From positions 1 to 64,000 of the forward strand of contig JAAEMK010000744.1 of the NCBI GenBank assembly GCA_024225635.1: a stretch of 64,000 nucleotides of DNA. The letters run 5' to 3'. Position 1 is the stretch's first letter. Every line of letters starts with the position of its first letter. The DNA is from Desulfobacteraceae bacterium (GTDB taxonomy: Bacteria; Desulfobacterota; Desulfobacteria; Desulfobacterales; Desulfobacteraceae). Both the position numbers and the translations under genes were made by a program. The notes below the pieces were generated by a model. It had not been told where the DNA came from, searched no databases, and worked only from the letters and a program-made list of their open reading frames with translations. This document shows, piece by piece, positions 26,663 to 34,994 of this stretch.

Positions 26663-29317
26663 ATGGCTGCATCAAACCTTAAGTCCCTGATCGGAAAGTT
26701 AAACTCTGCCTGCCGCAAAAGTCTGGAATCCGCAGCAGGTCTCTGCCTGTCCCACACCCACTACGATGTGGAGCTCGAGCACTTTTTCATAAAACTCCTG
26801 GATATTGAAAACTGCGATTTCCACAAGATCGCACGCTATTTTGAGATCAACGAGTCCCACCTAATCAATGACCTGACCGGGGTCATCGAGCAGTTCAAGA
26901 CCGGCAATGCCAGGACTCCAGCCCTCTCTCCCAGGATTCCCCGGATGATAAAAGCCGCCTGGCTGGTGTCCTCCATCGATTTCCATGCCCCGGCCATCCG
27001 GTCCGGCCACATCCTCATCGCCCTGCTGTCCGATCCCGATACGGCAAGATCCCTTACGTCCGCCTCCCCCCTGTTCAAAAAGATCTCCATCGACACCCTT
27101 ACGGAATCCTTCAAGGACCTTACAGCCGGGTCGGCTGAGGAGAGCGAGGAGATGGCCAAAACCGCCGACCTGCCCCCGGGCGCTCCCAGGCCCGCCGTCC
27201 CGGGAAAGGCCCAGGCCCTGGCGCAATATACGATCAACCTCACGGAAAAAGCCAAACAAGGCGAAATCGATCCTGTCCTGGCCCGGGATTTCGAAATCCG
27301 CCAGATGGTGGACATCCTCATCCGCCGCCGCCAGAACAACCCCATCCTCACGGGAGAAGCCGGGGTCGGCAAGACTGCGGTGGTGGAAGGATTCGCCCTG
27401 AGAATTGCCGAGGGAGACGTGCCCCCGGTGCTGAGGAACGCCGCCATCCACACCCTGGATCTCGGCCTGCTCCAGGCAGGCGCGGGCATCAAGGGAGAGT
27501 TTGAAGACCGCCTCAAACAGGTGATCAACGAGGTAAAGGCCTCCCCGACTCCCATCATTCTCTTTATCGACGAAGCCCACACCCTCATCGGCGCTGGCGG
27601 CGCGGCAGGCTCGGGTGACGCCGCTAACCTCTTGAAACCGGCCCTGGCCAGGGGGGAGCTTCGCACCATCGCCGCCACCACCTGGGCCGAGTACAAGAAA
27701 TACTTTGAAAAGGACGCGGCCATGGCCAGGCGCTTCCAGGTAGTAAAGATCGACGAGCCGGACGAGATGAAAGCCCTGGTGATGATGCGGGCGATCGCCC
27801 CCTTCCTCGAGGCCCACCACAAAGTGATGATCACCGATGAAGCCTTGGCGGACACGGTCCATCTCTCCAGCCGCTACATCTCGGGCCGCCAGCTCCCGGA
27901 CAAGGCGGTAAGCGTGCTTGACACGGCCTGCGCCAGGGTTGCTCTCGGCCTGACCACAAGCCCCCCTGCCGTGGAAGACGCCACACGGCAGATCGAACAG
28001 ATCGAAAGGGAAGAAAAAATCCTCGAAAAGGAAAGCGCCGTCGGCAAGGACCACGCAGACCGATTAAACCAACTCTCCCTTGAAAAGGAAACCAAACAGA
28101 AGGAACTGGACAGGCTCACCAAACAGTGGGAAAGCGAAATGGAGGTGGCCACCAAACTCCGGGAACTCTACACCGGCATCCAGGAACTTCACATCAAGGA
28201 AAAGGAGGAGGAGGAAACCGGCGACGATCTCCAGGCCATGCAGGCGGAACTCAAAGAGCTCGAGGCCGAACTCAAGGAAAGGCAGGGCGATGATCCGCTG
28301 ATCCAGCTCACCGTGGATTCCAACACCGTGAGTGCCGTGATCTCCGGGTGGACCGGCATCCCCACCGGCAAGATGCTCTCCGACGAAATCGACACGGTCC
28401 TTAACCTAAGCGACAGGCTCAAGGAAAGGATCATCGGCCAGGACCACGGCCTGGACGCCATCGAACAGGTGATCCAGACCGCCCATGCAGGGATCGAGGA
28501 CCCGTCCAAGCCCACCGGCGTATTCATGCTGGTCGGCCCGAGCGGGGTCGGCAAGACAGAAACCGCCCTGGCCCTGTCGGAACTCCTCTACGGCGGCGAG
28601 CAGAACATGGTCACCATCAACATGTCCGAGTACCAGGAGGCCCACACGGTCTCCAGCCTCAAGGGCTCCCCCCCGGGCTATGTGGGCTACGGCGAGGGCG
28701 GCGTGCTCACGGAAGCGGTCAGAAGAAGGCCCTACAGTGTCGTGCTCCTTGACGAAATCGAAAAGGCCCACACCGACGTGACCGAACTCTTCTACCAGGT
28801 CTTTGACAAGGGCATGATGGAGGACGGAGAGGGAAGGCAGATAGATTTCAAGAACAACCTGATCATCCTCACCTCCAATCTCGGCACCGACACCATCATG
28901 AAGGTGTGCGCGGACGAAGAAACCATGCCCGACCCGCCCGCCCTCACCGAAATGCTCCGCCCGGAACTCCAGAACCATTTCAAACCGGCGTTCTTAGGCA
29001 GATTAAAGGTGGTGCCCTACTTCCCCATCACCGACGACAACATGAAACTCATCATCAGACTGAAACTGAACCGCATTGTAAAACGCATGCAGGAAAACAA
29101 GAACATCACCTTTACCTACGATGATGAGATAGTGGACTCCATTGCCAGCCGCTGCACCGAAGTCGATTCCGGCGCAAGGAATGTGGATCACATCCTCACC
29201 AACACACTCTTGCCGGAGATGAGCCGTGAGATGCTGACCCGGATGGCAAAGGGAGAACAGATGGACAAAATCAAGGTCGAGCTGGACGGGGAAGGATTCA
29301 AATTCAATATAGATTAA
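26663..29317 (+). CDS. clpV: T6SS sheath-recycling ATPase ClpV (TssH)
   Basis: Clp/Hsp100 AAA+ ATPase of 884 residues: an N-terminal Clp_N-like sheath-binding domain, first AAA+ module with Walker A at 231-238 (GEAGVGKT), a coiled-coil middle domain (about 440-560), second AAA+ module with Walker A at 625-632 (GPSGVGKT) and the C-terminal D2 small domain. It disassembles contracted TssBC sheaths. Good AAAGGAG site. It is the last gene of the core operon; the base composition drops in GC right after it. Confidence 0.97.
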   Translation: MAASNLKSLIGKLNSACRKSLESAAGLCLSHTHYDVELEHFFIKLLDIENCDFHKIARYFEINESHLINDLTGVIEQFKTGNARTPALSPRIPRMIKAAWLVSSIDFHAPAIRSGHILIALLSDPDTARSLTSASPLFKKISIDTLTESFKDLTAGSAEESEEMAKTADLPPGAPRPAVPGKAQALAQYTINLTEKAKQGEIDPVLARDFEIRQMVDILIRRRQNNPILTGEAGVGKTAVVEGFALRIAEGDVPPVLRNAAIHTLDLGLLQAGAGIKGEFEDRLKQVINEVKASPTPIILFIDEAHTLIGAGGAAGSGDAANLLKPALARGELRTIAATTWAEYKKYFEKDAAMARRFQVVKIDEPDEMKALVMMRAIAPFLEAHHKVMITDEALADTVHLSSRYISGRQLPDKAVSVLDTACARVALGLTTSPPAVEDATRQIEQIEREEKILEKESAVGKDHADRLNQLSLEKETKQKELDRLTKQWESEMEVATKLRELYTGIQELHIKEKEEEETGDDLQAMQAELKELEAELKERQGDDPLIQLTVDSNTVSAVISGWTGIPTGKMLSDEIDTVLNLSDRLKERIIGQDHGLDAIEQVIQTAHAGIEDPSKPTGVFMLVGPSGVGKTETALALSELLYGGEQNMVTINMSEYQEAHTVSSLKGSPPGYVGYGEGGVLTEAVRRRPYSVVLLDEIEKAHTDVTELFYQVFDKGMMEDGEGRQIDFKNNLIILTSNLGTDTIMKVCADEETMPDPPALTEMLRPELQNHFKPAFLGRLKVVPYFPITDDNMKLIIRLKLNRIVKRMQENKNITFTYDDEIVDSIASRCTEVDSGARNVDHILTNTLLPEMSREMLTRMAKGEQMDKIKVELDGEGFKFNID

Positions 29318-29519
29318 CCTTATGCTCCGTAGATTCGAACATTTCAATCTATTGGAGTTATCCGGAAAAAAGAACAACATTACAAACGGTAATAATATAC
29401 TGTTGAACAAAACCCTTCAGGTGAACGAGAGAGGGAAAAGTTACTTTACACCAAAGGGAGATTTCGTACTAGGGCGAAACCGAAAACCGGCTGCATCCAA
29501 CGAATAGGTTGAAGCCAGG

Positions 29520-29546
29520 CATCTGCCCTCTGACTCAGATGTTTTT
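29520..29546 (+). terminator. Weak candidate terminator after clpV
   Basis: CATCTG (29520-29525) and CAGATG (29536-29541) form a 6-bp stem followed by five T residues. The stem is short, so it is only a candidate end for the core operon. The 263-nt gap it lies in otherwise shows no gene: a 61-codon frame at 29322 has no family resemblance. Confidence 0.35.
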
Positions 29547-29580
29547 CTGAAGAAAAAGAAATAATCAGGAGAGGACCATC

Positions 29581-30564
29581 ATGGAAGAAGAAAAAAAAAT
29601 CATTAAGGAGTATGGTCAAATTGAGCCGTCGATTGATTCAAATTTTGAGAAAATCAAAAATGCTGTTGAATCCAAAAAGATTCTTAATGAATTAAAATAT
29701 TCAGGTTTCACAAGAGCGTTGACGGCAATAACCGCCGTAGGAACCGTTGTTGTGCTAATCTGGCAAGTCATCGTAGCCAAGGAGAATAGCAAAAGCGCTT
29801 TAGAAGAAAGCAAAAACGCCAGAAAAGCAGAATACATAGAATATCTGGACAGAACGGTTGAAAAAGAGTGGGAAAAGAAAAATACATACCAAGCGAAAAA
29901 TGAAGGATTAGAACAAAAATACTCCCGATTGTCAGATCTCATAGGCGGTCTCTCCGCCGAAAAGAACAAACTCGAAATCCAAATTTCAACATTACACACA
30001 ACTCAGAAGGAATTTGAGGACAACATAGCCGTCCTGAAAACCAAGCTTGTCAATCAATCTGTTGAAGTAAAAAAAGCTAAATCAAAAGAGATTCGACATG
30101 AAATAGAAAAGATAGAGAAGATTTACAGAGCGTTAATAAGCGGAAAAAATTCCGAAATCCAGAAACTAAAACAGCACCTTAAAGCACTTGAGATAGTTAT
30201 AAAAATAAAAGAAGACGAGTCAAAATCATTACTATCAAAACAAGATTTTTTTGAAAAATATGAAGTTGTGGAAACAGGAAAATTGGTACCTCGAGGAACA
30301 TCGTTACAATTAGGTGAATATAAAATAACTTTTACAAATATCGGAAACCGACAAAAAAATATCGATTTGCACATCACTAACAACAACAGAACAAAACATG
30401 ACCTTTTCGAAAATCTGATATTGGGAAAATCATATTCGCTCCAATTTGATGGCAAACTATTTTTTGTCGATGTTCAAGGTTCAGTTCAGGCTGAAAAAAA
30501 AGAAAATGAAGGAGGGCAGTTTCGGATTGGCTTTCTTAATAAGCCCTATATTAGATATCGGTAA
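29581..30564 (+). CDS. Membrane-anchored coiled-coil protein of unknown function
   Basis: Not recognised. One membrane helix near residues 46-62 (LTAITAVGTVVVLIWQVIV), then a long Lys/Glu-rich coiled coil (about 65-225) and a compact beta-like C-terminal part (about 235-327) containing FTNIGNRQKNIDLHITNNN. AT-rich codon use contrasts with the GC-rich T6SS genes before it, suggesting separate acquisition. AGGAGAGG lies before the ATG. Position directly after clpV suggests a link to the T6SS, but nothing in the sequence proves it. Confidence 0.7.
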   Translation: MEEEKKIIKEYGQIEPSIDSNFEKIKNAVESKKILNELKYSGFTRALTAITAVGTVVVLIWQVIVAKENSKSALEESKNARKAEYIEYLDRTVEKEWEKKNTYQAKNEGLEQKYSRLSDLIGGLSAEKNKLEIQISTLHTTQKEFEDNIAVLKTKLVNQSVEVKKAKSKEIRHEIEKIEKIYRALISGKNSEIQKLKQHLKALEIVIKIKEDESKSLLSKQDFFEKYEVVETGKLVPRGTSLQLGEYKITFTNIGNRQKNIDLHITNNNRTKHDLFENLILGKSYSLQFDGKLFFVDVQGSVQAEKKENEGGQFRIGFLNKPYIRYR

Positions 30565-30768
30565 ATTTAAACATTTGACTTTTTTTAGAAATCTTATAAA
30601 GTCATTTGAAAGGTTGTAGACTATACTTATGTTCTTGTTGTCTTTCAATTGATGCCCCAAGTCCCAAATTCGAAATAGAAAGACAGCGTACTTAAGTCCA
30701 ACAAGTAAAATACTGACGGATAAACCGCAGATTTCAACAATTAAAGCGTTATAAGTAAATGAAAGAAA

Positions 30769-31179
30769 ATGAATTATGAACAGATGACCGCACCTTGCGG
30801 GTTGGATTGTTTTAATTGCATTGTATATTTGGCGAATGAGAATCAGAAAATGCGATCCATGGTTTCACAACACCTTGGTGTTCCTATGGAACAAGCTGTT
30901 TGCAAAGGATGTCGAAATGAGGATGAAAAATGTGCTGTTATACCTATGGAATGTAATGTTTATCCATGTACAAAAAAGAAAGGGATTAAATTTTTCTATG
31001 ATTGCTCAGATTTCCCTTGCGATCACCTTCATCCATATGCTGACCAAGCCACCAACTTGCCTCATAATACAAAAATTTTCAATTTATGCTTAATAAAAAA
31101 ATTGGGGCTGGAAACATGGGCAAAAGATAAGGCAAAGAGCGTTAAAGATGTACATTTTTCAGGCAAATGGAAGCTATAA
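30769..31179 (+). CDS. DUF3795 cysteine-rich protein
   Basis: DUF3795 family: APCGLDCFNCIVYLA at the N-terminus, CKGCRNEDEKC, then NVYPCTKKKG and a CSDFPCDHL segment. The many paired cysteines suggest metal or cluster binding; the function of the family is not known. 136 residues, AT-rich, weak ribosome site (GAAAG). It lies alone in the accessory island. Confidence 0.8.
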   Translation: MNYEQMTAPCGLDCFNCIVYLANENQKMRSMVSQHLGVPMEQAVCKGCRNEDEKCAVIPMECNVYPCTKKKGIKFFYDCSDFPCDHLHPYADQATNLPHNTKIFNLCLIKKLGLETWAKDKAKSVKDVHFSGKWKL

Positions 31180-31264
31180 CTAAAAGTATAACAATGGAAT
31201 AAACCGGATTGGGACACGGATCATAGATTTATAAATCTACTATTTTTTCAAAAGGAGTTCAGCT

Positions 31265-31750
31265 ATGTCAGCGAGACTACCAAACACTACTACAGTATCT
31301 TTTACGATGCATTCTGAAGGAACAGGCGTTTGTCAGGATATTAAACTTGAAGGCTCTGCCCATGTTATTCATGTTGATGCCGCTCCGGCTTTCGGTGGAA
31401 AGGATAGACACCCGAGCCCTTTGGCCTATGGACTTGGTGCTTTACTTTCTTGCTCCCAGGTAACGGCCCAGCAAGTGGCAAAGGACTTAGGCATTGAGTT
31501 ACGCAGTTTCGAGTTTGACCTGACGGCTGATCTTGATACGGCCATTTTGGTTGGCGGTGCAATGGAGGGTAACCCTAACTTCCAGAATGTTGGAATCAAT
31601 GCCATTGTAGATACAGATGCCCCAGATGATGTCTTCAGTAAATTTTACTTGGAAACCGAACGGCGATGCCCCATGACCCAGCTTTTTTCCAGAAGCGGTG
31701 CATCAATCAAATATCGCTGGTCCAAGCGTGCTGATAATGCATTGACTTAA
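31265..31750 (+). CDS. OsmC-family protein
   Basis: OsmC/Ohr fold: HVDAAPAFGGKDRHPSPLAYGLGALLSCSQVTAQQVAKD contains the family helix with a single conserved Cys, and RRCPMTQLFSRSG gives the second Cys at the usual place. Members reduce organic peroxides or act as redox proteins; the exact substrate is unknown. Good AAAAGGAG site. The group II intron remnant begins a short distance downstream. Confidence 0.87.
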   Translation: MSARLPNTTTVSFTMHSEGTGVCQDIKLEGSAHVIHVDAAPAFGGKDRHPSPLAYGLGALLSCSQVTAQQVAKDLGIELRSFEFDLTADLDTAILVGGAMEGNPNFQNVGINAIVDTDAPDDVFSKFYLETERRCPMTQLFSRSGASIKYRWSKRADNALT

Positions 31751-31899
31751 AATTACAAAGAAAATAGAACTTATAACAAATTTTCAAATATCTCTCAGTC
31801 AGATTTTTAAAAAGGGTCTGGGATAAATCATGAGGATGCAAATGGATACGGGACATCCTTAACTTATTAGCTTGCGTTTTTGGATTTCCAACTATATCT

Positions 31900-32640
31900 A
31901 ATGATTGGCCTCAGGCCTGGGCCAAAACGGCAAGAGGTATGGATAGAGTGTTCCGCAGTCGCTCTACGTAATCAATGATCCCTCCGGCGGATAGACAAAC
32001 GCTAACCCATCGGTGTGTTTTAAAGGTGGAACTTGGTAAGCCCGTATCCTTCCTTCCCTATGAAGGACAGCGAACCGCAAGGTTGGCCTATGGGGATGCG
32101 GGTAGAGGAATACCGGAGAAAACGAAAGCTGATCTGTAATGAATCAGATACGGGTTCAAAATTTGCCCGAACGTGAAAACGTGCAGACTTCCGGCATGGT
32201 GTTGAATCACGTAAAACGATTTGAATGGGATAACTGTACAGGTGTAGATAGATGATATCATTTTATGGTATTGACGGCCGTATGGGCTCAAAGACTATGT
32301 GGGATCTCATTGACTGGGATAAGCATATACGAAGAGTATCCCGTAACATCCCAAAGGAAAACGGCAAGAAAAGGCCGTTGGGCATACCGGCCATGCACGA
32401 CCGTGTGGAACAGGCTCTTGATTTATTGGGACTTGATCCTGTTTCTAAAACCTTAAAAGGGACTCCCCAAGGCGGCATCATTTCACCAACACTTCCCAAT
32501 ATGGTACTTGATGGCATTCAAGGTCTCCTTGCCGACAACTTCAGAAAAGAGGAAAGGAGATCCCCGGTGGCTATTCAAGGTATGCATTCAGTCACGGGGT
32601 CCCGACACCTACCGTCAGACCAAGAAGGGAACTTTTGAGC
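31900..32640 (+). mobile_element. Degraded group II intron remnant
   Basis: The RNA part shows typical group II domain I-IV phrases: a GCGAACCGCAAGG stretch near 32070, GGAGAAAACGAAAGCTGA near 32115, and CAGACTTCCGGCATGGTGTTG near 32182, in the usual order ahead of a reverse-transcriptase frame. No domain V hairpin or intron 3' end can be found, and the RT is internally deleted, so it cannot splice or move. The left boundary is uncertain (about 31900-31990). The stretch 31751-31900 shows no gene. Confidence 0.75.
32282..32638 (+). pseudogene. Group II intron reverse transcriptase, twice internally deleted
   Basis: The frame keeps three islands of group II RT homology joined without stops: WDLIDWDKHIRRVSR (N-terminal region), IPKENGKKRPLGIPAMHDRV with ALDLLGLDP (RT2 block), and KGTPQGGIISPTLPNMVLDG (RT4 block). 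The parts between and after are missing, including the YADD catalytic motif and the maturase domain. Family length is about 400-600 residues; here about 119 codons remain, of which the last 30 are unrelated. Retron or DGR origin is less likely given the intron RNA upstream. Confidence 0.8.
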
Positions 32641-32966
32641 CGGTGGGGATAATCTCGAATATAACTTACGATAAATGCTACGAATCGTCGATCAATGGAA
32701 GGGGAACCTTCTCAACTGTCTGTTGGCACCCCAATATCACCGAATATAGATCCGGGGGCAAGATTGAGCACAAGCCTTCTTTCATCACCCTGGGACACGA
32801 GCTGATCCACGCCTATCACAACCTGTGTGGCACACGAAAACCGAAGTACTATGACGAGGAGGATGCCACCATTGGTGTGCGACAATACGTCAAGTCTGAA
32901 GGAGTAACCGAGAACAAACTGCGAGAAGAACACGGCATTGTACCCCGTGAGGGAAAGCCGAAGTGA
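32508..32966 (+). pseudogene. C-terminal fragment of an M91-type zinc metallopeptidase (NleD-like)
   Basis: From about 32570 the frame encodes TYRQTKKGTFEPVG, then a metallopeptidase core with the zinc motif HELIHAYH and a following GTRK. The tail EGVTENKLREEHGI matches the TEN-R-EHG ending of M91 peptidases such as type III effector NleD and related polymorphic toxins. The N-terminal half and any delivery domain are missing: the upstream sequence is the intron RT remnant in another frame. It is probably a leftover toxin domain. Expression is doubtful; the first in-frame ATG lies inside RT sequence. Confidence 0.65.
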
Positions 32967-33257
32967 CGGGAGGCCGGCGGGAGATGGAATAGGTTCTTTA
33001 GTTTCCGACACGAGACCAAGTTTAAAAGATATGGAACAAAACAAACAATAAGACTTTGCTGTTGAAGCACTTTTAAGATCTCTAGCCGTATCTTTTCCGT
33101 TTACGGCTAACCTGTCCTAATGTTTCAATGCTATAGACAAATATAGCAAAGACAGTTGGTTCAGAGTCTGGCGAAATGAAGAATTTTGAAATGATGCCAT
33201 TGGGTTTACTATCACTTGAGACATTTCATTTCAAAATAATAATGATAGGGAGTACTT
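32967..33257. other. Intergenic stretch with one inverted repeat
   Basis: No gene supported. An 8-bp inverted repeat, TAGCCGTA (33083-33090) and TACGGCTA (33102-33109), could form a hairpin but has no T-tract. The rest is AT-rich without recognisable signals except GGGAG before the next start. Confidence 0.5.
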
Positions 33258-33668
33258 ATGCAAAGAAGTATATTTATACTTATGATTTTAATCCCATTTT
33301 CAATCTTAATTTTCAGTAGTTGTGAGGACTCTTCAAATGGTTTACTATCTTTGTTACTTACTGAAGAAGATTCCGGAATAACCGCTGAAGTTAATATTGA
33401 AACTAAAATAATCATCGAACTTCCATCAAATCCATCGACAGGTTATCGGTGGGAATATGCCAATCCTGATGATAATTTTATTTTTCAAGATGGAGAATCT
33501 ATTTTTATAGAAAATGATGATTGCAAATATCTCGTTGGCTGTGGCGGGAAGGAAGAATTCATTTTTAGAGCCAGTAGAACTGGTAATGGCATAATAAGTC
33601 TTGTATATCGTCGATCATTTGAAGATGATCCTGTTGATAAGTTCCTCATTGACATAAATGTACGTTAA
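33258..33668 (+). CDS. Chagasin-like (I42) protease-inhibitor lipoprotein
   Basis: Signal peptide with a lipobox-like FSSC (Cys22), then an immunoglobulin-like domain with the I42 signature NPSTGYRW (58-65), a central GCGGKEEFIFRAS loop and a C-terminal YRRSFEDDP stretch. Chagasin-type proteins block papain-like cysteine peptidases. As a probable lipoprotein among T6SS effector genes it could protect the periplasm against a cysteine-peptidase effector; a candidate lies 3.4 kb downstream. GGGAG before the ATG. AT-rich. Confidence 0.82.
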   Translation: MQRSIFILMILIPFSILIFSSCEDSSNGLLSLLLTEEDSGITAEVNIETKIIIELPSNPSTGYRWEYANPDDNFIFQDGESIFIENDDCKYLVGCGGKEEFIFRASRTGNGIISLVYRRSFEDDPVDKFLIDINVR

Positions 33669-33832
33669 ATTCAAACAGGCAGGCAAAGCTGTTTTTTTCA
33701 AATTCCGTAAAAAAACACGGTACAACTGAACAAGGGGTGTCGGCGTTAATATTGGAGTCTGAGTTTAAGGCCCTGAAAAATAACGACTGGCAATAGAACA
33801 TCACATAACTCTATAGGAGGGGGATTAGAAAA

Positions 33833-34867
33833 ATGGCATATCCATTTAGAAATCTGGTGTTTGAAGGCGGGGGGGTAAAAGGAATTGCTTATGTTGGCGC
33901 AATGCAGGTACTGGAGAAAGTAGGAATATTAAAAAACATCGATAGAATAGGAGGAACATCCGCCGGTTCGATCAACGCCGTATTGTTTGCAGCAGGATTT
34001 AGCAATCAGGAGACTCTCAAAATATTGAATAAACTTGATTTTAATGATTTCAAGGATGACAGCTGGGGCGTTTTACGTGACATGAACCGGTTGAAGGATG
34101 AGTATGGATGGTATAAAGGAGATTTCTTCAGGGATTGGATTGGTGAGCTTTTAAAGAAAAAAACAGGCAAAGCAAATATCACGTTTAAAGCACTGCAAGA
34201 GCACACAGGAAAGGATCTATATGTCTATGCATCAAATTTATCAACCAACTTCGGAGAGGTCTGTTCCCCTGAACATACACCACGATTGAGGGTCGTAGAT
34301 GCAGTCCGAAGATCAATGTCCATACCTCTGTTTTTCCGCGCTGTGAGGGATGACAGAAAAGATGTTTTTGTTGATGGTGGTGTAATAAACAACTACCCGG
34401 TAAAACTGTTTGATCGCCAAAAATATCTTAAAAATAAAGATTTGATCAAGATTCCGGGGTATTACAAAGAAGAAAACAAATCCCTCTCCGAAATTTCTCC
34501 CCAAAGCAGCCCTTATGTATATAACAAGGAAACCTTGGGTTTCCGTCTTGATTCCGGAAAGGAAATAGGTGTATTTCGTGATGGGCAGGAGCCTCAAAGG
34601 AATGAGATAAAACACTTTCTTGATTATACGATGGAGCTTATAAAGACGGTACTTGCCGTGCAGGACAGCCAGCATCTTCATAGTGATGACTGGCACAGAA
34701 CAGTTTATATAGACACGCTTGGTGTCGGTACGACAGACTTTGATTTGAACGACAATCGAAAAAAAGAATTAGTAGCTTCAGGAAAAAAAGCAACAGAAAA
34801 ATATTTAGAATGGTGGTCGGATGAAAGTACGGATTTGGCGAAGAACCATCCGACAGCAATAGACTAA
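33833..34867 (+). CDS. Patatin-like phospholipase, candidate T6SS effector
   Basis: Complete patatin catalytic set: oxyanion loop GGGVKG (12-17), nucleophile S43 in GTSAG and catalytic D181 in DGG. No signal peptide, 344 residues, with an extra C-terminal part carrying HYLD/WH segments. Patatin-like phospholipases are a known class of T6SS lipase effectors. No obvious immunity gene adjoins it; the chagasin-like lipoprotein upstream belongs to a protease-inhibitor family. GGAGG lies 11 nt before the ATG. A housekeeping lipase role cannot be excluded. Confidence 0.85.
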   Translation: MAYPFRNLVFEGGGVKGIAYVGAMQVLEKVGILKNIDRIGGTSAGSINAVLFAAGFSNQETLKILNKLDFNDFKDDSWGVLRDMNRLKDEYGWYKGDFFRDWIGELLKKKTGKANITFKALQEHTGKDLYVYASNLSTNFGEVCSPEHTPRLRVVDAVRRSMSIPLFFRAVRDDRKDVFVDGGVINNYPVKLFDRQKYLKNKDLIKIPGYYKEENKSLSEISPQSSPYVYNKETLGFRLDSGKEIGVFRDGQEPQRNEIKHFLDYTMELIKTVLAVQDSQHLHSDDWHRTVYIDTLGVGTTDFDLNDNRKKELVASGKKATEKYLEWWSDESTDLAKNHPTAID

Positions 34868-34916
34868 GCAGTATTGACAAAATAGGTACAAAATCAAAAA
34901 CAGGCGGGCCGAAGTC

Positions 34917-34965
34917 GGGGGACCATACTTATCTGTCCATAATTAAGTATGATGTCCCCCAAATT
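34917..34965. repeat. REP-like inverted repeat (copy 1)
   Basis: GGGGGACCATACTTA (34917-34931) is followed by its near complement, TTAAGTATGATGTCCCCC (34943-34960), giving a stable palindrome with a 2-nt bulge. The right arm with its trailing AAATT matches the repeats at 37.0 and 38.0 kb. It ends 29 nt before the esterase start. Confidence 0.7.
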
Positions 34966-34994
34966 CTTAAAAGATTCAGCTTAAAGGAGGAGAG

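Noticed and set aside
29322-29507. 61-codon plus-strand frame after clpV
   Set aside because: No homology and no ribosome site; the stretch reads as intergenic.
32282-32638. Retron or diversity-generating retroelement
   Set aside because: The upstream RNA matches group II intron domains, and there is no template/variable repeat pair or msr/msd structure.
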